In this document: piece by piece, positions 8,174-17,367 of the stretch
How positions within the stretch are numbered: the first letter of the stretch is position 1
Layout: each line of letters opens with the position of its first letter
Source of the DNA: Coprococcus_C sp934318045
GTDB taxonomy: Bacteria; Bacillota; Clostridia; Lachnospirales; Lachnospiraceae
Reading direction: 5' to 3'
DNA length: 64,000 nt
NCBI GenBank assembly: GCA_934318045.1
Contig: CAKREY010000001.1
Span: forward strand, 186,001 to 250,000
Translations under genes and position numbers: made by a program
The notes under the pieces: model-generated
Seen by the model: the letters and a program-made list of their open reading frames with translations, nothing else
What the model was told of the DNA's origin: nothing
Database searches by the model: none

Positions 8174-9733
8174 TTAATTTTCTCCATGCATCTGCTTTTT
8201 CAGCCATTTTCCTGTCTCGGAATAATCCGCATCTGTCCATCCGGATGTCTTCGTACAGGAGGATGAAATAAGCGATGATGTTTCATCTTTATTGGACAGA
8301 TTCCATGCTGCATAAGACAGGTTGTTTTCATCGATCAGGTCAAACCATTTTGCTGCCTGATCGTAATCAATCGCACCATTTCCGGATGCATCGCAGATTG
8401 AAAACTCACTGACAAAGATTGGCAGTCCTTTGGAAAGTGCCGTTGTCACTTTGTTCCGGATATTATCCTTATGCGTTGCCGCATAGAAATGAATCGCATA
8501 CATGATATTGTCATATCCGGTAACCGGATCTTCCGCCGCGATATCCACATCCTGGGACCAGTTTGGTGTCCCGACAATAATCAGTGCATCCTTCGCGTTC
8601 TTGCGGATGATCGGGATGACCTCTTCCGCATAAGACTTTACATCTGCCCAGGTTGTTCCGCCATTTGGCTCGTTACAGATCTCATAGATTACATTGTCGT
8701 AGTCTTTATACAGGGCAGACATTTCCTCAAAGAATGCCTTTGCCTCTTCTTTATAAGTCTGTGGGTTCTGGTCGCCCAATACATGCCAGTCAATAATGAC
8801 ATACATACCAAGGTTCGTTGCCGCGTCCACACCGGTTTTTACCAATTCCTTTAACTTCTGCTGGTCTCCGCCGGTACAATATCCGTTATTTTCGCCGGAA
8901 TACATCGCAATACGGATCAGATTTGCACCCATGTCGTCACGCAGGCTTTCGAACGCATCCTGATTTACATATTCCGGGAACCATGCAATACCATGTGTAC
9001 TGATACCCTTTAACTGATATTTGTCTCCGTTTTTATCTACAATATCCGTTCCCTTCAGCGTAAGCTTACCATGATTATCAAGTGGTGTTCCACTCTCTGC
9101 TTCCACTTTTTTCTTCGGCTTTGTCTCTTCCTTTTTTTCTTCTGCCTCCGTGGTTTCGGTTGCCGCTGATGAGCTGTTTCCTTTGTATTCTTTTCCATCT
9201 ACATAGAGCACTGCACTATCACAGATTGCCTTCAGATCTGCCTGCGATGGCACTGTCACGATGGCTCCAATGTCCTTGAGGTTGCCATTTGCCGGAACCT
9301 CTGCATTATAATCCACGCACTTTACTGACAATGTCGTTCCATCCAGCTTAAATGTTCCATTCCAGGAACTGTCTAACGTCGTCTTATCCGGCACTGTCAT
9401 CCGGATCTCCCAGTTTTTCAGTGCCCCACTTGTTTTGTTCGTAATCGTGGAATCAAGCTGTCCGCTGTATCCATTTGCACTTTCCCAAGAATTGCTGTTT
9501 GTCACCTTGACGAAACAATCCTGTACGGCCTGTGTTTCCGTTGTTTCCTCTTTCTTCGCATCTGATGTCGTTTCCGGTTCGGCCTCTGTCTCCGTCTGAA
9601 CTGCCTCCTCGGAAGTTACTTTCTCGGCTTCATCCTTCGGCTTTCTGCGCACCATTACAACAATCAATACGGCAATCACTGCTACCAGCACAGCGATCAC
9701 TGCAATCCATACCTTGTTATTGTTTTTCTTCAT
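8174..9733 (-). CDS. Membrane-anchored GH5 endoglucanase with CBM-like domain
   Basis: 519 residues. An N-terminal membrane helix (about residues 8-28, VWIAVIAVLVAVIAVLIVVM) without a cleavage site anchors the protein facing outward. A Glu/Thr-rich linker follows, then a beta-sandwich (about 72-185) resembling cellulose-binding CBM2-type domains, another charged linker, and a GH5 catalytic barrel (about 215-515). The acid/base Glu lies in VIYEICNEPNGG and the nucleophile Glu in PIFVSEFSICD, both intact. The family cleaves beta-1,4-glucans. It most resembles the GH5 subgroup of clostridial cellulases. The gene is followed, not preceded, by rsmD and is probably monocistronic. A plant-glucan diet is implied. 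Exact specificity is not visible. Confidence 0.9.
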   Translation of the reverse strand: MKKNNNKVWIAVIAVLVAVIAVLIVVMVRRKPKDEAEKVTSEEAVQTETEAEPETTSDAKKEETTETQAVQDCFVKVTNSNSWESANGYSGQLDSTITNKTSGALKNWEIRMTVPDKTTLDSSWNGTFKLDGTTLSVKCVDYNAEVPANGNLKDIGAIVTVPSQADLKAICDSAVLYVDGKEYKGNSSSAATETTEAEEKKEETKPKKKVEAESGTPLDNHGKLTLKGTDIVDKNGDKYQLKGISTHGIAWFPEYVNQDAFESLRDDMGANLIRIAMYSGENNGYCTGGDQQKLKELVKTGVDAATNLGMYVIIDWHVLGDQNPQTYKEEAKAFFEEMSALYKDYDNVIYEICNEPNGGTTWADVKSYAEEVIPIIRKNAKDALIIVGTPNWSQDVDIAAEDPVTGYDNIMYAIHFYAATHKDNIRNKVTTALSKGLPIFVSEFSICDASGNGAIDYDQAAKWFDLIDENNLSYAAWNLSNKDETSSLISSSCTKTSGWTDADYSETGKWLKKQMHGEN

Positions 9734-9765
9734 TGCTTCACCTGATTCCTTCCCCTGTAACCCTC

Positions 9766-10245
9766 TTACTTTGTACGTTTTTCCTGTATCCAGATATATA
9801 ACCGGTGCAGGTCAACCTCATCGTATGCCTGTCCTCTGGCACGCTCCGACTCGATCTGATATTTCTTCTTATTTGTCTTGATTACGAGCAGATATGCTAG
9901 ATTCGTCTTGCTTGTCTGTCCGAGTGTGATCGGTTTGATATCCACACTTTTTATATCATCCATTGCGATCTCGATATGACGTTTCTTATCATGATAGGTC
10001 AGTGTTCCATCCTCGATTGCCGCGATTCCTTCGCCTTCGAACCGCTCCCATTTGTCACTTAATACAAGCACAAATACAATAATACACAGAAGCAGTGCCG
10101 CAACACTTACCATATTTGAAACAAGCGCCGCTTCGATAAGCTTCGAACATACGGTAGATACCAGTCCAAATACAACAATACATCCAACCAAAGTGAAAAA
10201 GATTGCTCTTCTCCAGCGTGTAATATACCCTACTTTTACTTTCAT
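9766..10245 (-). CDS. Small membrane protein with PH-like cytoplasmic domain
   Basis: 159 residues with two membrane helices near the N-terminus (about 13-33 and 42-62). A soluble part of about 95 residues follows, with beta-strand-like segments (IAAIEDGTLTYHDKKRHIEI, then DDIKSVDIKPITL) in the style of bacterial PH domains of the YdbS/PH_10 kind. I do not recognise a named family. A TTGCCG-N17-TATAAT promoter lies upstream, so it is probably transcribed on its own. The GH5 gene begins 32 bases downstream and could be on the same transcript. Confidence 0.7.
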   Translation of the reverse strand: MKVKVGYITRWRRAIFFTLVGCIVVFGLVSTVCSKLIEAALVSNMVSVAALLLCIIVFVLVLSDKWERFEGEGIAAIEDGTLTYHDKKRHIEIAMDDIKSVDIKPITLGQTSKTNLAYLLVIKTNKKKYQIESERARGQAYDEVDLHRLYIWIQEKRTK

Positions 10246-10282
10246 GTCATTCCTCTTATCTTATTTAATCAAACACGTGCCT

Positions 10283-10311
10283 ATTATATGCTTTTTTACC
10301 TTGTTCGGCAA
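10283..10311 (-). promoter_or_regulatory. Promoter of the small membrane protein gene
   Basis: On the minus strand TTGCCG (10311-10306), a 17-base spacer and TATAAT (10288-10283). The predicted start near 10276 leaves a leader of about 31 bases before the ATG at 10245. Confidence 0.6.
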
Positions 10312-10387
10312 CCGTTTTCTAAGGAAAACCCTCGATTTTGCGTCTTTTCCATAATTTCCGGTCCTAGCTGCACGCGCGATTCAATTT

Positions 10388-12400
10388 CTATAACACGGTC
10401 TCCGAGATTCCACCACGATTTCTCCGGACCGGCTGCATCGTCCTGCCATATTCTTTCAGAAAGTCCTGTGCAAGCTGCAGCATATCCGCGTGATTATAGA
10501 TATCCGCAAGCTCAAACAGTGCATCACCACTCTGCCGGATTCCGAAGAAATCTCCCGGTCCACGTAGTTTCAAATCTTCGCTTGCGATAAAGAATCCATC
10601 GTTGGAATTCTCTAGCACACGCAAACGTTCCATTGACTCTTCGGATTCTTTTCCGTTGATAAAGATACAATACGACTGCTTCTTTCCACGTCCGACTCTG
10701 CCCCGCAGCTGATGCAGCTGTGCAAGTCCGAACCGCTCTGCATTTTCCACCATCATCACAGTTGCATTTGGATTGTTCACACCAACTTCAATCACAGTTG
10801 TCGAAACAAGGACATCAATCTCACCGTCAGCAAACCGCCGCATAATCTCATTTTTTTCATCCGGGCGCATCTGCCCATGCAGCATCTCAATCCTTGTGCC
10901 GGCGGGCAGGTTTGCCCGCATCGTATCCACATACTCTGTGACGTTTGTCACATCGAGTGTCTCGCTCTCCTCCACCATAGGGCAGACGACATAAACCTGG
11001 CTTTTTTCTGCAATCTGACCGGCAATAAATTTGTATGCAGTCTGACGATAATTTGTACCGACCACACAGTTTTTGATTGGTTTTCTGCCTTTCGGCAGTT
11101 CTTTAATCACCGAGATATCCATATCTGCATATAAAATGATGGCAAGCGTCCGGGGAATCGGTGTAGCAGACATGACAAGTGTATGCACGCCATAGCCCTT
11201 GTCCGATAATTTCTTTCGCTGGTTTACCCCAAACCGGTGCTGTTCGTCCGTCACAACCAGTGCCAGATCTTTGAATTCCACCTTGTCCTCTAAAAGTGCA
11301 TGTGTGCCGATCACGACATCAACTCCACCCTGCTTCAATGCTTCATAGATTCTTCGTTTCTCCTTTAGTGGTGTCGACCCGACGAGACACGCTGTACGGA
11401 TATCATACTTCGCAAACTGCTCTGACAGTTCCTCGTAATGCTGTCTCGCAAGCACCTCGGTCGGTGCCATGAGTGCGCCCTGATACCCCGCCTTCGCACA
11501 GGCAAGCAACGATGCCGCAGCAACGACGGTCTTTCCGGAACCGACATCCCCCTGGATCAAACGGTTCATCACACCATCGCCTCCCATATCCGCAAGGATA
11601 TCCTCGATTGCCTGCTGCTGTCCCTTCGTGAGCGAAAAAGGAAGATCTGATATGTAGTCCGCAACTGCCTTCCCCTGCACGATCTTGTGCGTATTTTCCT
11701 GCAGCTGCGTCGTCTTCTTCATGGATGCCATATCATAGAGAAACTGGTAAAACTCATCAAATGCAAGCCTGCGGATTGCATTTTTTAAGACTGTCTGGTT
11801 CATCGGGAAATGAATGTTCTCATAGGCCTCGGATAATTCCATCAGGTTATGTTCCGTCCGTACATCCTCCGGTATATAATCCTCCATCTGGCAGATCAGC
11901 TCTCTGGTCGCGATAATTGCTTTCTGGAAGGTCTTGTTGGATAATCCGCTCGTAAGCGGGTAGACCGGCTGCATCTCCTGCTGCATTCCGGCATACACCG
12001 GAAGCTTATAATACTCAGCCTGTTCCATCACACGTGTGCCATTTTTTGCCTTAACAGTTCCGACAAAGACATAGGAATCTCCTTTGTGGAACACATTTTT
12101 TAGAAATGGCTGGTTAAACCATGTCATATGCAACGTAGAATCTCCGTCACCCACTGTAAGAATCGTAAGTTTTAGACTTCGCACCTGTCTGATTGTCACA
12201 TAGGATGTAATCATTGCACGGACCGCATGACGTTCCCCAACCGCCGCATCCCGTATGCGTACCGGTTCCTCATAGCTTAGATAACTACGCGGATATGTAT
12301 GCAGCAGATCATCAACCGTAACAATCCCAAGTCGTGCAAAACACTCTGCTGTTTTTTCTCCAATTCCTTTTATTGTTTGAATACTGTCTTCTTTTCTCAT
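10388..12400 (-). CDS. recG: ATP-dependent DNA helicase RecG
   Basis: 670 residues, the normal length. The order is a wedge/OB domain (about 55-150), then the helicase core with motif I GDVGSGKTVVAA, motif II VVTDEQHRFG, motif III MSATPIPRTLA and motif VI QLRGRVGRGKKQSYC. The C-terminal LKLRGPGDFFGIRQSG segment is the RecG-specific TRG-type element. RecG remodels stalled replication forks and Holliday junctions. It follows yloV after about 187 bases that hold two hairpins. The rpmB-yloU-yloV-recG order is standard for Firmicutes. Confidence 0.97.
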   Translation of the reverse strand: MRKEDSIQTIKGIGEKTAECFARLGIVTVDDLLHTYPRSYLSYEEPVRIRDAAVGERHAVRAMITSYVTIRQVRSLKLTILTVGDGDSTLHMTWFNQPFLKNVFHKGDSYVFVGTVKAKNGTRVMEQAEYYKLPVYAGMQQEMQPVYPLTSGLSNKTFQKAIIATRELICQMEDYIPEDVRTEHNLMELSEAYENIHFPMNQTVLKNAIRRLAFDEFYQFLYDMASMKKTTQLQENTHKIVQGKAVADYISDLPFSLTKGQQQAIEDILADMGGDGVMNRLIQGDVGSGKTVVAAASLLACAKAGYQGALMAPTEVLARQHYEELSEQFAKYDIRTACLVGSTPLKEKRRIYEALKQGGVDVVIGTHALLEDKVEFKDLALVVTDEQHRFGVNQRKKLSDKGYGVHTLVMSATPIPRTLAIILYADMDISVIKELPKGRKPIKNCVVGTNYRQTAYKFIAGQIAEKSQVYVVCPMVEESETLDVTNVTEYVDTMRANLPAGTRIEMLHGQMRPDEKNEIMRRFADGEIDVLVSTTVIEVGVNNPNATVMMVENAERFGLAQLHQLRGRVGRGKKQSYCIFINGKESEESMERLRVLENSNDGFFIASEDLKLRGPGDFFGIRQSGDALFELADIYNHADMLQLAQDFLKEYGRTMQPVRRNRGGISETVL

Positions 12401-12487
12401 CGTTTAACAACCCATCCATTTACATCTTGTATCGCAACAACTACGATTATTATAACGGAACCAGACAAATATTTCTACTCTTCAGAA

Positions 12488-12586
12488 TACGAAAATCCTG
12501 CCGAAGCTTATCTGCCTCGACAGGATTTTCGTATGTTCGAACAGATGTCATAGACTACCGCCTCGCAATCTGCGTCTGACATCTGT
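12488..12586. repeat. Two adjacent hairpins between yloV and recG
   Basis: Inverted repeats TACGAAAATCCTG (12488-12500) with CAGGATTTTCGTA (12521-12533), and ACAGATGTCA (12541-12550) with TGACATCTGT (12577-12586). Neither is followed by a T run on the minus strand, so they are not ordinary terminators. They may stabilise or process the yloV-recG message. Confidence 0.6.
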
Positions 12587-12587
12587 A

Positions 12588-14282
12588 TCATTCTAATGAC
12601 AAAATATAATAGTAAATCGGCTGTCCGCCAGCATGCGTTTCCACTTCAAAATCCGGATATGCAGCCTGCACAGCTTCTACCAGAGCGTTTGCTTTCTCCT
12701 CCTCAACATCACTGCCATAATAGATGCTTAAAAGTTCCGAATTCTCATCCGCCATCGCACCGATCAGGTCTTTCACAACCTCTGTAATATTCTGGCCAAC
12801 TGCCTGGATACCTGCATCATCGATACCCATATAATCGCCTGTCTTGATTTCCTTTCCATCGATGGATGTATCACGAACAGCGTACGTTACCTGCCCGCTC
12901 TTTACGGCTGTCAGTGCATCCTCCATGCCGGCTTTGTTTGCTTCTGCCGTTTCCGTCTCATCAAATGAGATCAGAGCACTGATTCCCTGCGGAATCGTCT
13001 TCGTCGGGATGACAAGAACCGTCTTTTCTTCCTCGATCTCAGCTGCCTGGTTGGCCGCTAAGATAATATTCTTGTTGTTCGGGAATACAAATACAGTTTC
13101 TGCATTTACCTTGGATATCGCATCTAACACATCCTCTGTACTCGGATTCATCGTCTGTCCACCTTCGATGATATAATCGACACCGAGATCCTTGAAGATA
13201 TCATTCAATCCCTCTCCAACAGAGACTGCCACAAAACCAAATGGTTTCTTTGGTTCATCCTTTTTTTCTTCTTTCTTTGCATCTAGTTGTGCTTCCTGTT
13301 CGGCAGCTTTCTTGCGGTCCTGCTCATGGATGACTTTTTCTTTGTGTTCTTCCCGCATATTGTCAACCTTCATGCTGGTCAGGGAACCATATTCGAGTCC
13401 TTTTTCAAATGCAAGTCCCGGATGGTTTGTATGCACATGCACTTTCACAATCTCATCATCCGAAACAACGACAAGGGAATCACCGATGGATGTTAAGAAC
13501 TCCTTGAACTTCGCTTCGGTCTCTGCATTGTATTCCTTCTCGAGCATGATGATAAACTCTGTACAATAACCATATTTGATATGGGATGTATCGATTTCTT
13601 CCGATGACATCATCGATGCATTTTTTTTCGTACCACCGGATACTGCCTGCGGATCAATCACTTCTTTTCCTGTCAATCCGTTATAAGCACCTGTCAGAAA
13701 CTCCATGAGCCCCTGTCCGCCGGAGTCAACCACGCCTGCTTCTTTCAGTACCGGAAGCAGCTCCGGTGTCTGTTTTAATACTTCGTTTCCGTAGTCAAGA
13801 ATTTCCTGTCCGAGTGTCTCGAAATCCATATCCATCTCGGAAAGTTCTACTGCCTTTTCTGCGACACCCTTTGCCACCGTCAGAATCGTACCTTCCTTCG
13901 GCTTCATAACTGCCTTATACGCTGTCTCTACAGCACGTACAAACCCATCTGCAAGTACGGAAACTGTAATCTGTGTCTTCCCTTTGATTTCTTTACAGAA
14001 TCCACGCAGAAGCTGGGATAAAATGACACCGGAATTTCCTCTTGCTCCACGCAGGGAACCACTTGAAATCGTCTTGGACAGTTCATCCATCGATGGATTC
14101 TCCAATGCGCTTACTTCTTTTGCCGCTGCCATGATCGTAAGCGACATGTTCGATCCGGTATCACCATCCGGCACCGGGAATACATTTAATTCGTTGATAT
14201 AATCTTTGTTTTTTTCTAGATTGTACGCACCAGCAATAAATGCTTTCTGTAACAACTGGGCATCAATTACCTTTGTAGCCAC
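12588..14282 (-). CDS. yloV: DAK2-domain protein YloV, fatty acid kinase FakA-like
   Basis: 564 residues. The N-terminal DAK2 domain has the ATP/metal signature NVFPVPDGDTGSNMS and the SLRGARGNSGVILSQ loop. The middle domain contains the conserved CTEFIIML region, and the C-terminal DegV-like part follows a Lys/Glu-rich linker (about residues 315-345). In Staphylococcus the homologue FakA phosphorylates fatty acids held by FakB. No FakB (DegV) gene lies in this window. It sits 30 bases after yloU and shares the promoter at 14737-14765. Function as fatty acid kinase is inferred from the family. Confidence 0.88.
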   Translation of the reverse strand: MATKVIDAQLLQKAFIAGAYNLEKNKDYINELNVFPVPDGDTGSNMSLTIMAAAKEVSALENPSMDELSKTISSGSLRGARGNSGVILSQLLRGFCKEIKGKTQITVSVLADGFVRAVETAYKAVMKPKEGTILTVAKGVAEKAVELSEMDMDFETLGQEILDYGNEVLKQTPELLPVLKEAGVVDSGGQGLMEFLTGAYNGLTGKEVIDPQAVSGGTKKNASMMSSEEIDTSHIKYGYCTEFIIMLEKEYNAETEAKFKEFLTSIGDSLVVVSDDEIVKVHVHTNHPGLAFEKGLEYGSLTSMKVDNMREEHKEKVIHEQDRKKAAEQEAQLDAKKEEKKDEPKKPFGFVAVSVGEGLNDIFKDLGVDYIIEGGQTMNPSTEDVLDAISKVNAETVFVFPNNKNIILAANQAAEIEEEKTVLVIPTKTIPQGISALISFDETETAEANKAGMEDALTAVKSGQVTYAVRDTSIDGKEIKTGDYMGIDDAGIQAVGQNITEVVKDLIGAMADENSELLSIYYGSDVEEEKANALVEAVQAAYPDFEVETHAGGQPIYYYILSLE

Positions 14283-14312
14283 TTTGTCTATCCTCCTAAT
14301 TTATACGTATTC

Positions 14313-14672
14313 TTAGTCTATCACACGAACGCCTTCAACAAAAATATTGATGGCTTTTACTTTCATACCTGTCATCTCTTCAATCGTGTACTGTACAGTA
14401 CTGATCAAGTTGTCACATACCGTCGAAATGCTGACGCCATATGCCACAATAATATGAAAATCAATCGACAGTTCGTTGTTTTCTCCGATGACGACATTGA
14501 CACCCTTACTGATGCTGTCACCCTTCAGAAGCTTTGCAATTCCATCCTTCATGCTGATCGTCGCCATACCAACGATACCGAAGCACTCCAATGCAGCATG
14601 TCCGGCATATTGGGCGATGACTTCATTTTCTATAATGATTTCACCGTTTTCATTCGATAAATAACCCTTCAT
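14313..14672 (-). CDS. yloU: Asp23/Gls24 family envelope stress protein (YloU)
   Basis: 119 residues of the Asp23/Gls24 family, with the conserved GEIIIENEVIAQYAGHAALE N-terminus, VNVVIGENNELSIDFHIIVAYG middle, and a C-terminal INIFVEGVRV. The start at 14672 is supported by GGAGG 7 bases upstream. A longer frame from 14765 would begin upstream of the mapped -10 box and is rejected. YloU precedes yloV throughout Firmicutes and is thought to be linked to envelope or fatty-acid metabolism. Confidence 0.92.
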   Translation of the reverse strand: MKGYLSNENGEIIIENEVIAQYAGHAALECFGIVGMATISMKDGIAKLLKGDSISKGVNVVIGENNELSIDFHIIVAYGVSISTVCDNLISTVQYTIEEMTGMKVKAINIFVEGVRVID

Positions 14673-14736
14673 GGTTCTACCTCCGTTTCCGTGATGAGCC
14701 AAGTCTAATCCTGGCTGTATAAAGTCATATAGCGCT

Positions 14737-14765
14737 ATTATACCCTTTTTCACAGGATTACGCAA
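14737..14765 (-). promoter_or_regulatory. Promoter of yloU-yloV(-recG)
   Basis: TTGCGT (14765-14760), a 17-base spacer and TATAAT (14742-14737) on the minus strand. Transcription is predicted from about 14730, giving a leader of about 58 bases. Confidence 0.8.
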
Positions 14766-14833
14766 CTTTTACATGATATGCATTTCTTTCAATTTGTCAT
14801 TGAACTATATAAAACTCCGTATTGACAGACAGC

Positions 14834-14866
14834 AAAAAAAAACAGCATACGAATATGCTGTTTTTT
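14834..14866 (-). terminator. Intrinsic terminator of rpmB
   Basis: AACAGCATA (14841-14849) pairs with TATGCTGTT (14854-14862). On the minus strand the hairpin is followed by nine T (14842-14834). It also has a T run on the plus strand, so it can act both ways, but only rpmB reads into it. Confidence 0.9.
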
Positions 14867-14875
14867 GCGGTCTGC

Positions 14876-15061
14876 TTAGGCTCTCTCAACCTTACCAGAC
14901 TTCAAGCACTGTGTGCAAACATAAATCTTCTTAGGAGTACCGTTAACTACTGCCTTCACAGACTTGATGTTTGATTTCCACATTCTGTTTGATCTTCTAT
15001 GAGAATGGCTCACATTGTTACCGAAATGAGCTCCTTTTTCACAAATACTACACTTTGCCAC
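14876..15061 (-). CDS. rpmB: 50S ribosomal protein L28
   Basis: 61 residues. The segment AKCSICEKGAHFGNNVSHSHRRSNR and the C-terminal KIYVCTQCLKSGKVERA are typical of L28, including the two CxxC pairs of the zinc-binding (C+) form. The start is a GTG at 15061 with AAGGAGG 8 bases upstream. This matches the family N-terminus M-A-K-C, so longer readings are wrong. It is a single-gene unit with its own extended -10 promoter and terminator. Confidence 0.97.
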   Translation of the reverse strand: MAKCSICEKGAHFGNNVSHSHRRSNRMWKSNIKSVKAVVNGTPKKIYVCTQCLKSGKVERA

Positions 15062-15131
15062 CGTTAGCACCTCCTTGACAAATATTAAGCCCTGCCTGCA
15101 TAATTCTCTTTGCGGGCTCACAACATAGGCT

Positions 15132-15160
15132 ATTTTACCAAATAACTTTTCAATATGCAA
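15132..15160 (-). promoter_or_regulatory. Extended -10 promoter of rpmB
   Basis: TTGCAT (15160-15155), 17 bases, TAAAAT (15137-15132), with TGG just before the -10 (extended -10). The leader of about 65 bases can fold AGCCC with GGGCT around an AT-rich loop. A ribosomal-protein leader function is possible but not shown. Confidence 0.75.
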
Positions 15161-15212
15161 GAAAAATTTTCATTTTTTTTGATTTTTTTGAAAAATTCTT
15201 TTTCTGCATCTT

Positions 15213-17354
15213 TTATTTCACCATAGAAAGCTGGATTCTGTGTTTATCGAGATCCACACTTAACACAGTTACATCTACGATATCCCCAACAGACACGACT
15301 TCCAACGGATGTTTGATGTATTTGTCAGACATATGCGAGATATGCACAAGACCATCCTGATGCACACCAATATCGACAAATGCACCAAAGTCAATGACAT
15401 TCCGCACCGTTCCTTTCAGTTCCATGCCTGGCTTTAAATCTTTCATCTCAAGTACATCGCTCCGAAGGATTGGCTTTGGCATCTCCTCACGGGGATCTCT
15501 GCCCGGCTTTTCAAGCTCTTTCACGATATCTGCAAGTGTCGGTTCTCCGATGCCAAGTTCTTGTGCAAGTTTCTTCGTATCCTTTGTCTTCTTGCTGATG
15601 CCCTTCATGCCGCCATGCTTGATATCATCCTCGGATACACCGATTTTTTCCATCAGAGCTTTCGTTGCCTCATAGCTTTCCGGATGGACACTTGTCGCAT
15701 CTAACGCTTCGCTTCCACCATGGATACGCAGAAAGCCTGCACACTGTTCGTATGCCTTCGGTCCAAGCTTCGGCACCTTGAGAAGCTCCTTGCGGTTTTT
15801 GAAACTGCCGTTTTCCTCCCGGTATGATACAATCGATTTTGCCAGTGTCTTATTGATACCGGACACATATGAAAGTAATGCCGGACTGGCGGTATTTAAG
15901 TCGATGCCGACCGAGTTTACGCAGTCCTCCACCACATTGTTCAGGGCATTTCCAAGGTTTTTCTGGTTCATATCGTGCTGGTACTGTCCGACGCCGATGG
16001 ATTTCGGATCGATCTTCACAAGTTCTGCCAGCGGATCCTGGATTCGTCTCGCGATACTTGCCGCACTTCTCTGCCACTCGTCAAAATCCGGGAACTCTTC
16101 CGTTGCTTCCTTGCTGGCGGAATAGATGGATGCGCCTGCCTCATCTGTGATCACATATTTCAAGTCTATATTCAATTCTTTCATCAGCTCGACGATCATC
16201 GCTTCCGACTCCCGGCTTGCGGTACCATTTCCGAGAGAAATGAGTGTCACATGGTATTTTGCAATCAGCTTCTTTAATACCTGCTTTGCAGCATCGTAAT
16301 TTTTCTGTCCTTTCGTCGGGTAAATGATAACCGTGTCAAGCACCTTACCGGTCTCATCGACAACTGCCAGCTTGCTTCCGTGTGCGAAGCCCGGATCCCA
16401 TCCAAGCACGACCTGCCCGGAGATTGGCGGCTGCATCAAAAGCTGGTGTAAATTCTTGCCGAATACGCCGATGGCGCCTTCCTCTGCCTTCTCTGTCAGT
16501 TCATTTCGTATCTCACGCTCGATGGACGGCGCGATCAGACGGTCATAGCTATCCGTGATTGCCTCATACAAGTAGCTTGCACTGTCATGTTTCATATTGC
16601 CGATAATCTGCTTTACAAGCCAGAGTAAAATCTCCTGTCTTGGCGCCTCAATCTTCACCGTCAGGAACTTCTCTGCCTCCCCGCGGTTGATTGCTAAAAT
16701 CCGGTGTCCAACCAGCTTCTTGATTGGCTCTGAAAAATCATAATACATCTCGTAGACCGAATCTGCTTCCTCATCCTTTGCCTTTGCTATAAGACTTCCG
16801 CTCTCCTTCGTCATCGCACGAAGCTTCGTCCGGTAATCGGCATCATCTGCATAGACCTCAGCGAGAATATCCTTGGCACCGTCGATTGCATCCTGCACAC
16901 TTTCCACGCCCTTTTCTACATCGACAAAGGCGGCTGCCTCTTCCTCAATCGTCTTTGTCGTCTCCTGTGCACGCAGGATCTCTGCAAGTGGCTCTAATCC
17001 CTTCTCCTTGGCAATCGTCGCTCTTGTGCGGCGCTTCGGTCGATACGGGCGGTACAGATCTTCCAGAGCAACCATCGTCATCGCAGCCTCAATCTGCTTC
17101 TTCAATTCCTCTGTCAGCTTGCCCTGCTCCTCTATCGTCGCAAGAATAGAAGCTTTTTTCTCCTCTAAGTTCCGGAGATACAAAAGCCGCTCTGACAGCG
17201 CACGTAACTGCTCATCATTTAAGGAGCCGGTCACTTCCTTCCGGTATCTTGCGATAAACGGAATCGTTGCACCCTCATCGATCAGTTCAACCGACTTTTC
17301 TACCTGTCCTTTCTTAATCTGCAATTCATCTGCGATCACCTGTAATATATCCAT
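15213..17354 (-). CDS. tex: Tex-family RNA-binding transcription accessory protein
   Basis: 713 residues, the usual Tex length. It has an N-terminal Tex helical domain (IPFIARYRKEVTGSLNDEQL), a YqgF/RNase H-like domain (VVLGWDPGFAHGSKLAVVDE), helix-hairpin-helix motifs (about 480-560, SGINKTLAKSIVSYR), and a C-terminal S1 RNA-binding domain (GTVRNVIDFGAFVDIGVHQD). The start at 17354 has AGGAGA 7 bases upstream. A frame extension to 17414 runs into the previous gene. It is the last gene of the long thiI/cysteine desulfurase run. Confidence 0.95.
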   Translation of the reverse strand: MDILQVIADELQIKKGQVEKSVELIDEGATIPFIARYRKEVTGSLNDEQLRALSERLLYLRNLEEKKASILATIEEQGKLTEELKKQIEAAMTMVALEDLYRPYRPKRRTRATIAKEKGLEPLAEILRAQETTKTIEEEAAAFVDVEKGVESVQDAIDGAKDILAEVYADDADYRTKLRAMTKESGSLIAKAKDEEADSVYEMYYDFSEPIKKLVGHRILAINRGEAEKFLTVKIEAPRQEILLWLVKQIIGNMKHDSASYLYEAITDSYDRLIAPSIEREIRNELTEKAEEGAIGVFGKNLHQLLMQPPISGQVVLGWDPGFAHGSKLAVVDETGKVLDTVIIYPTKGQKNYDAAKQVLKKLIAKYHVTLISLGNGTASRESEAMIVELMKELNIDLKYVITDEAGASIYSASKEATEEFPDFDEWQRSAASIARRIQDPLAELVKIDPKSIGVGQYQHDMNQKNLGNALNNVVEDCVNSVGIDLNTASPALLSYVSGINKTLAKSIVSYREENGSFKNRKELLKVPKLGPKAYEQCAGFLRIHGGSEALDATSVHPESYEATKALMEKIGVSEDDIKHGGMKGISKKTKDTKKLAQELGIGEPTLADIVKELEKPGRDPREEMPKPILRSDVLEMKDLKPGMELKGTVRNVIDFGAFVDIGVHQDGLVHISHMSDKYIKHPLEVVSVGDIVDVTVLSVDLDKHRIQLSMVK

Positions 17355-17367
17355 GTTGTCTCTCCTG

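Noticed and set aside
14672..14765. N-terminal extension of YloU from 14765.
   Set aside because: The region holds the promoter's -10 and -35 boxes, and a strong ribosome site precedes the ATG at 14672.
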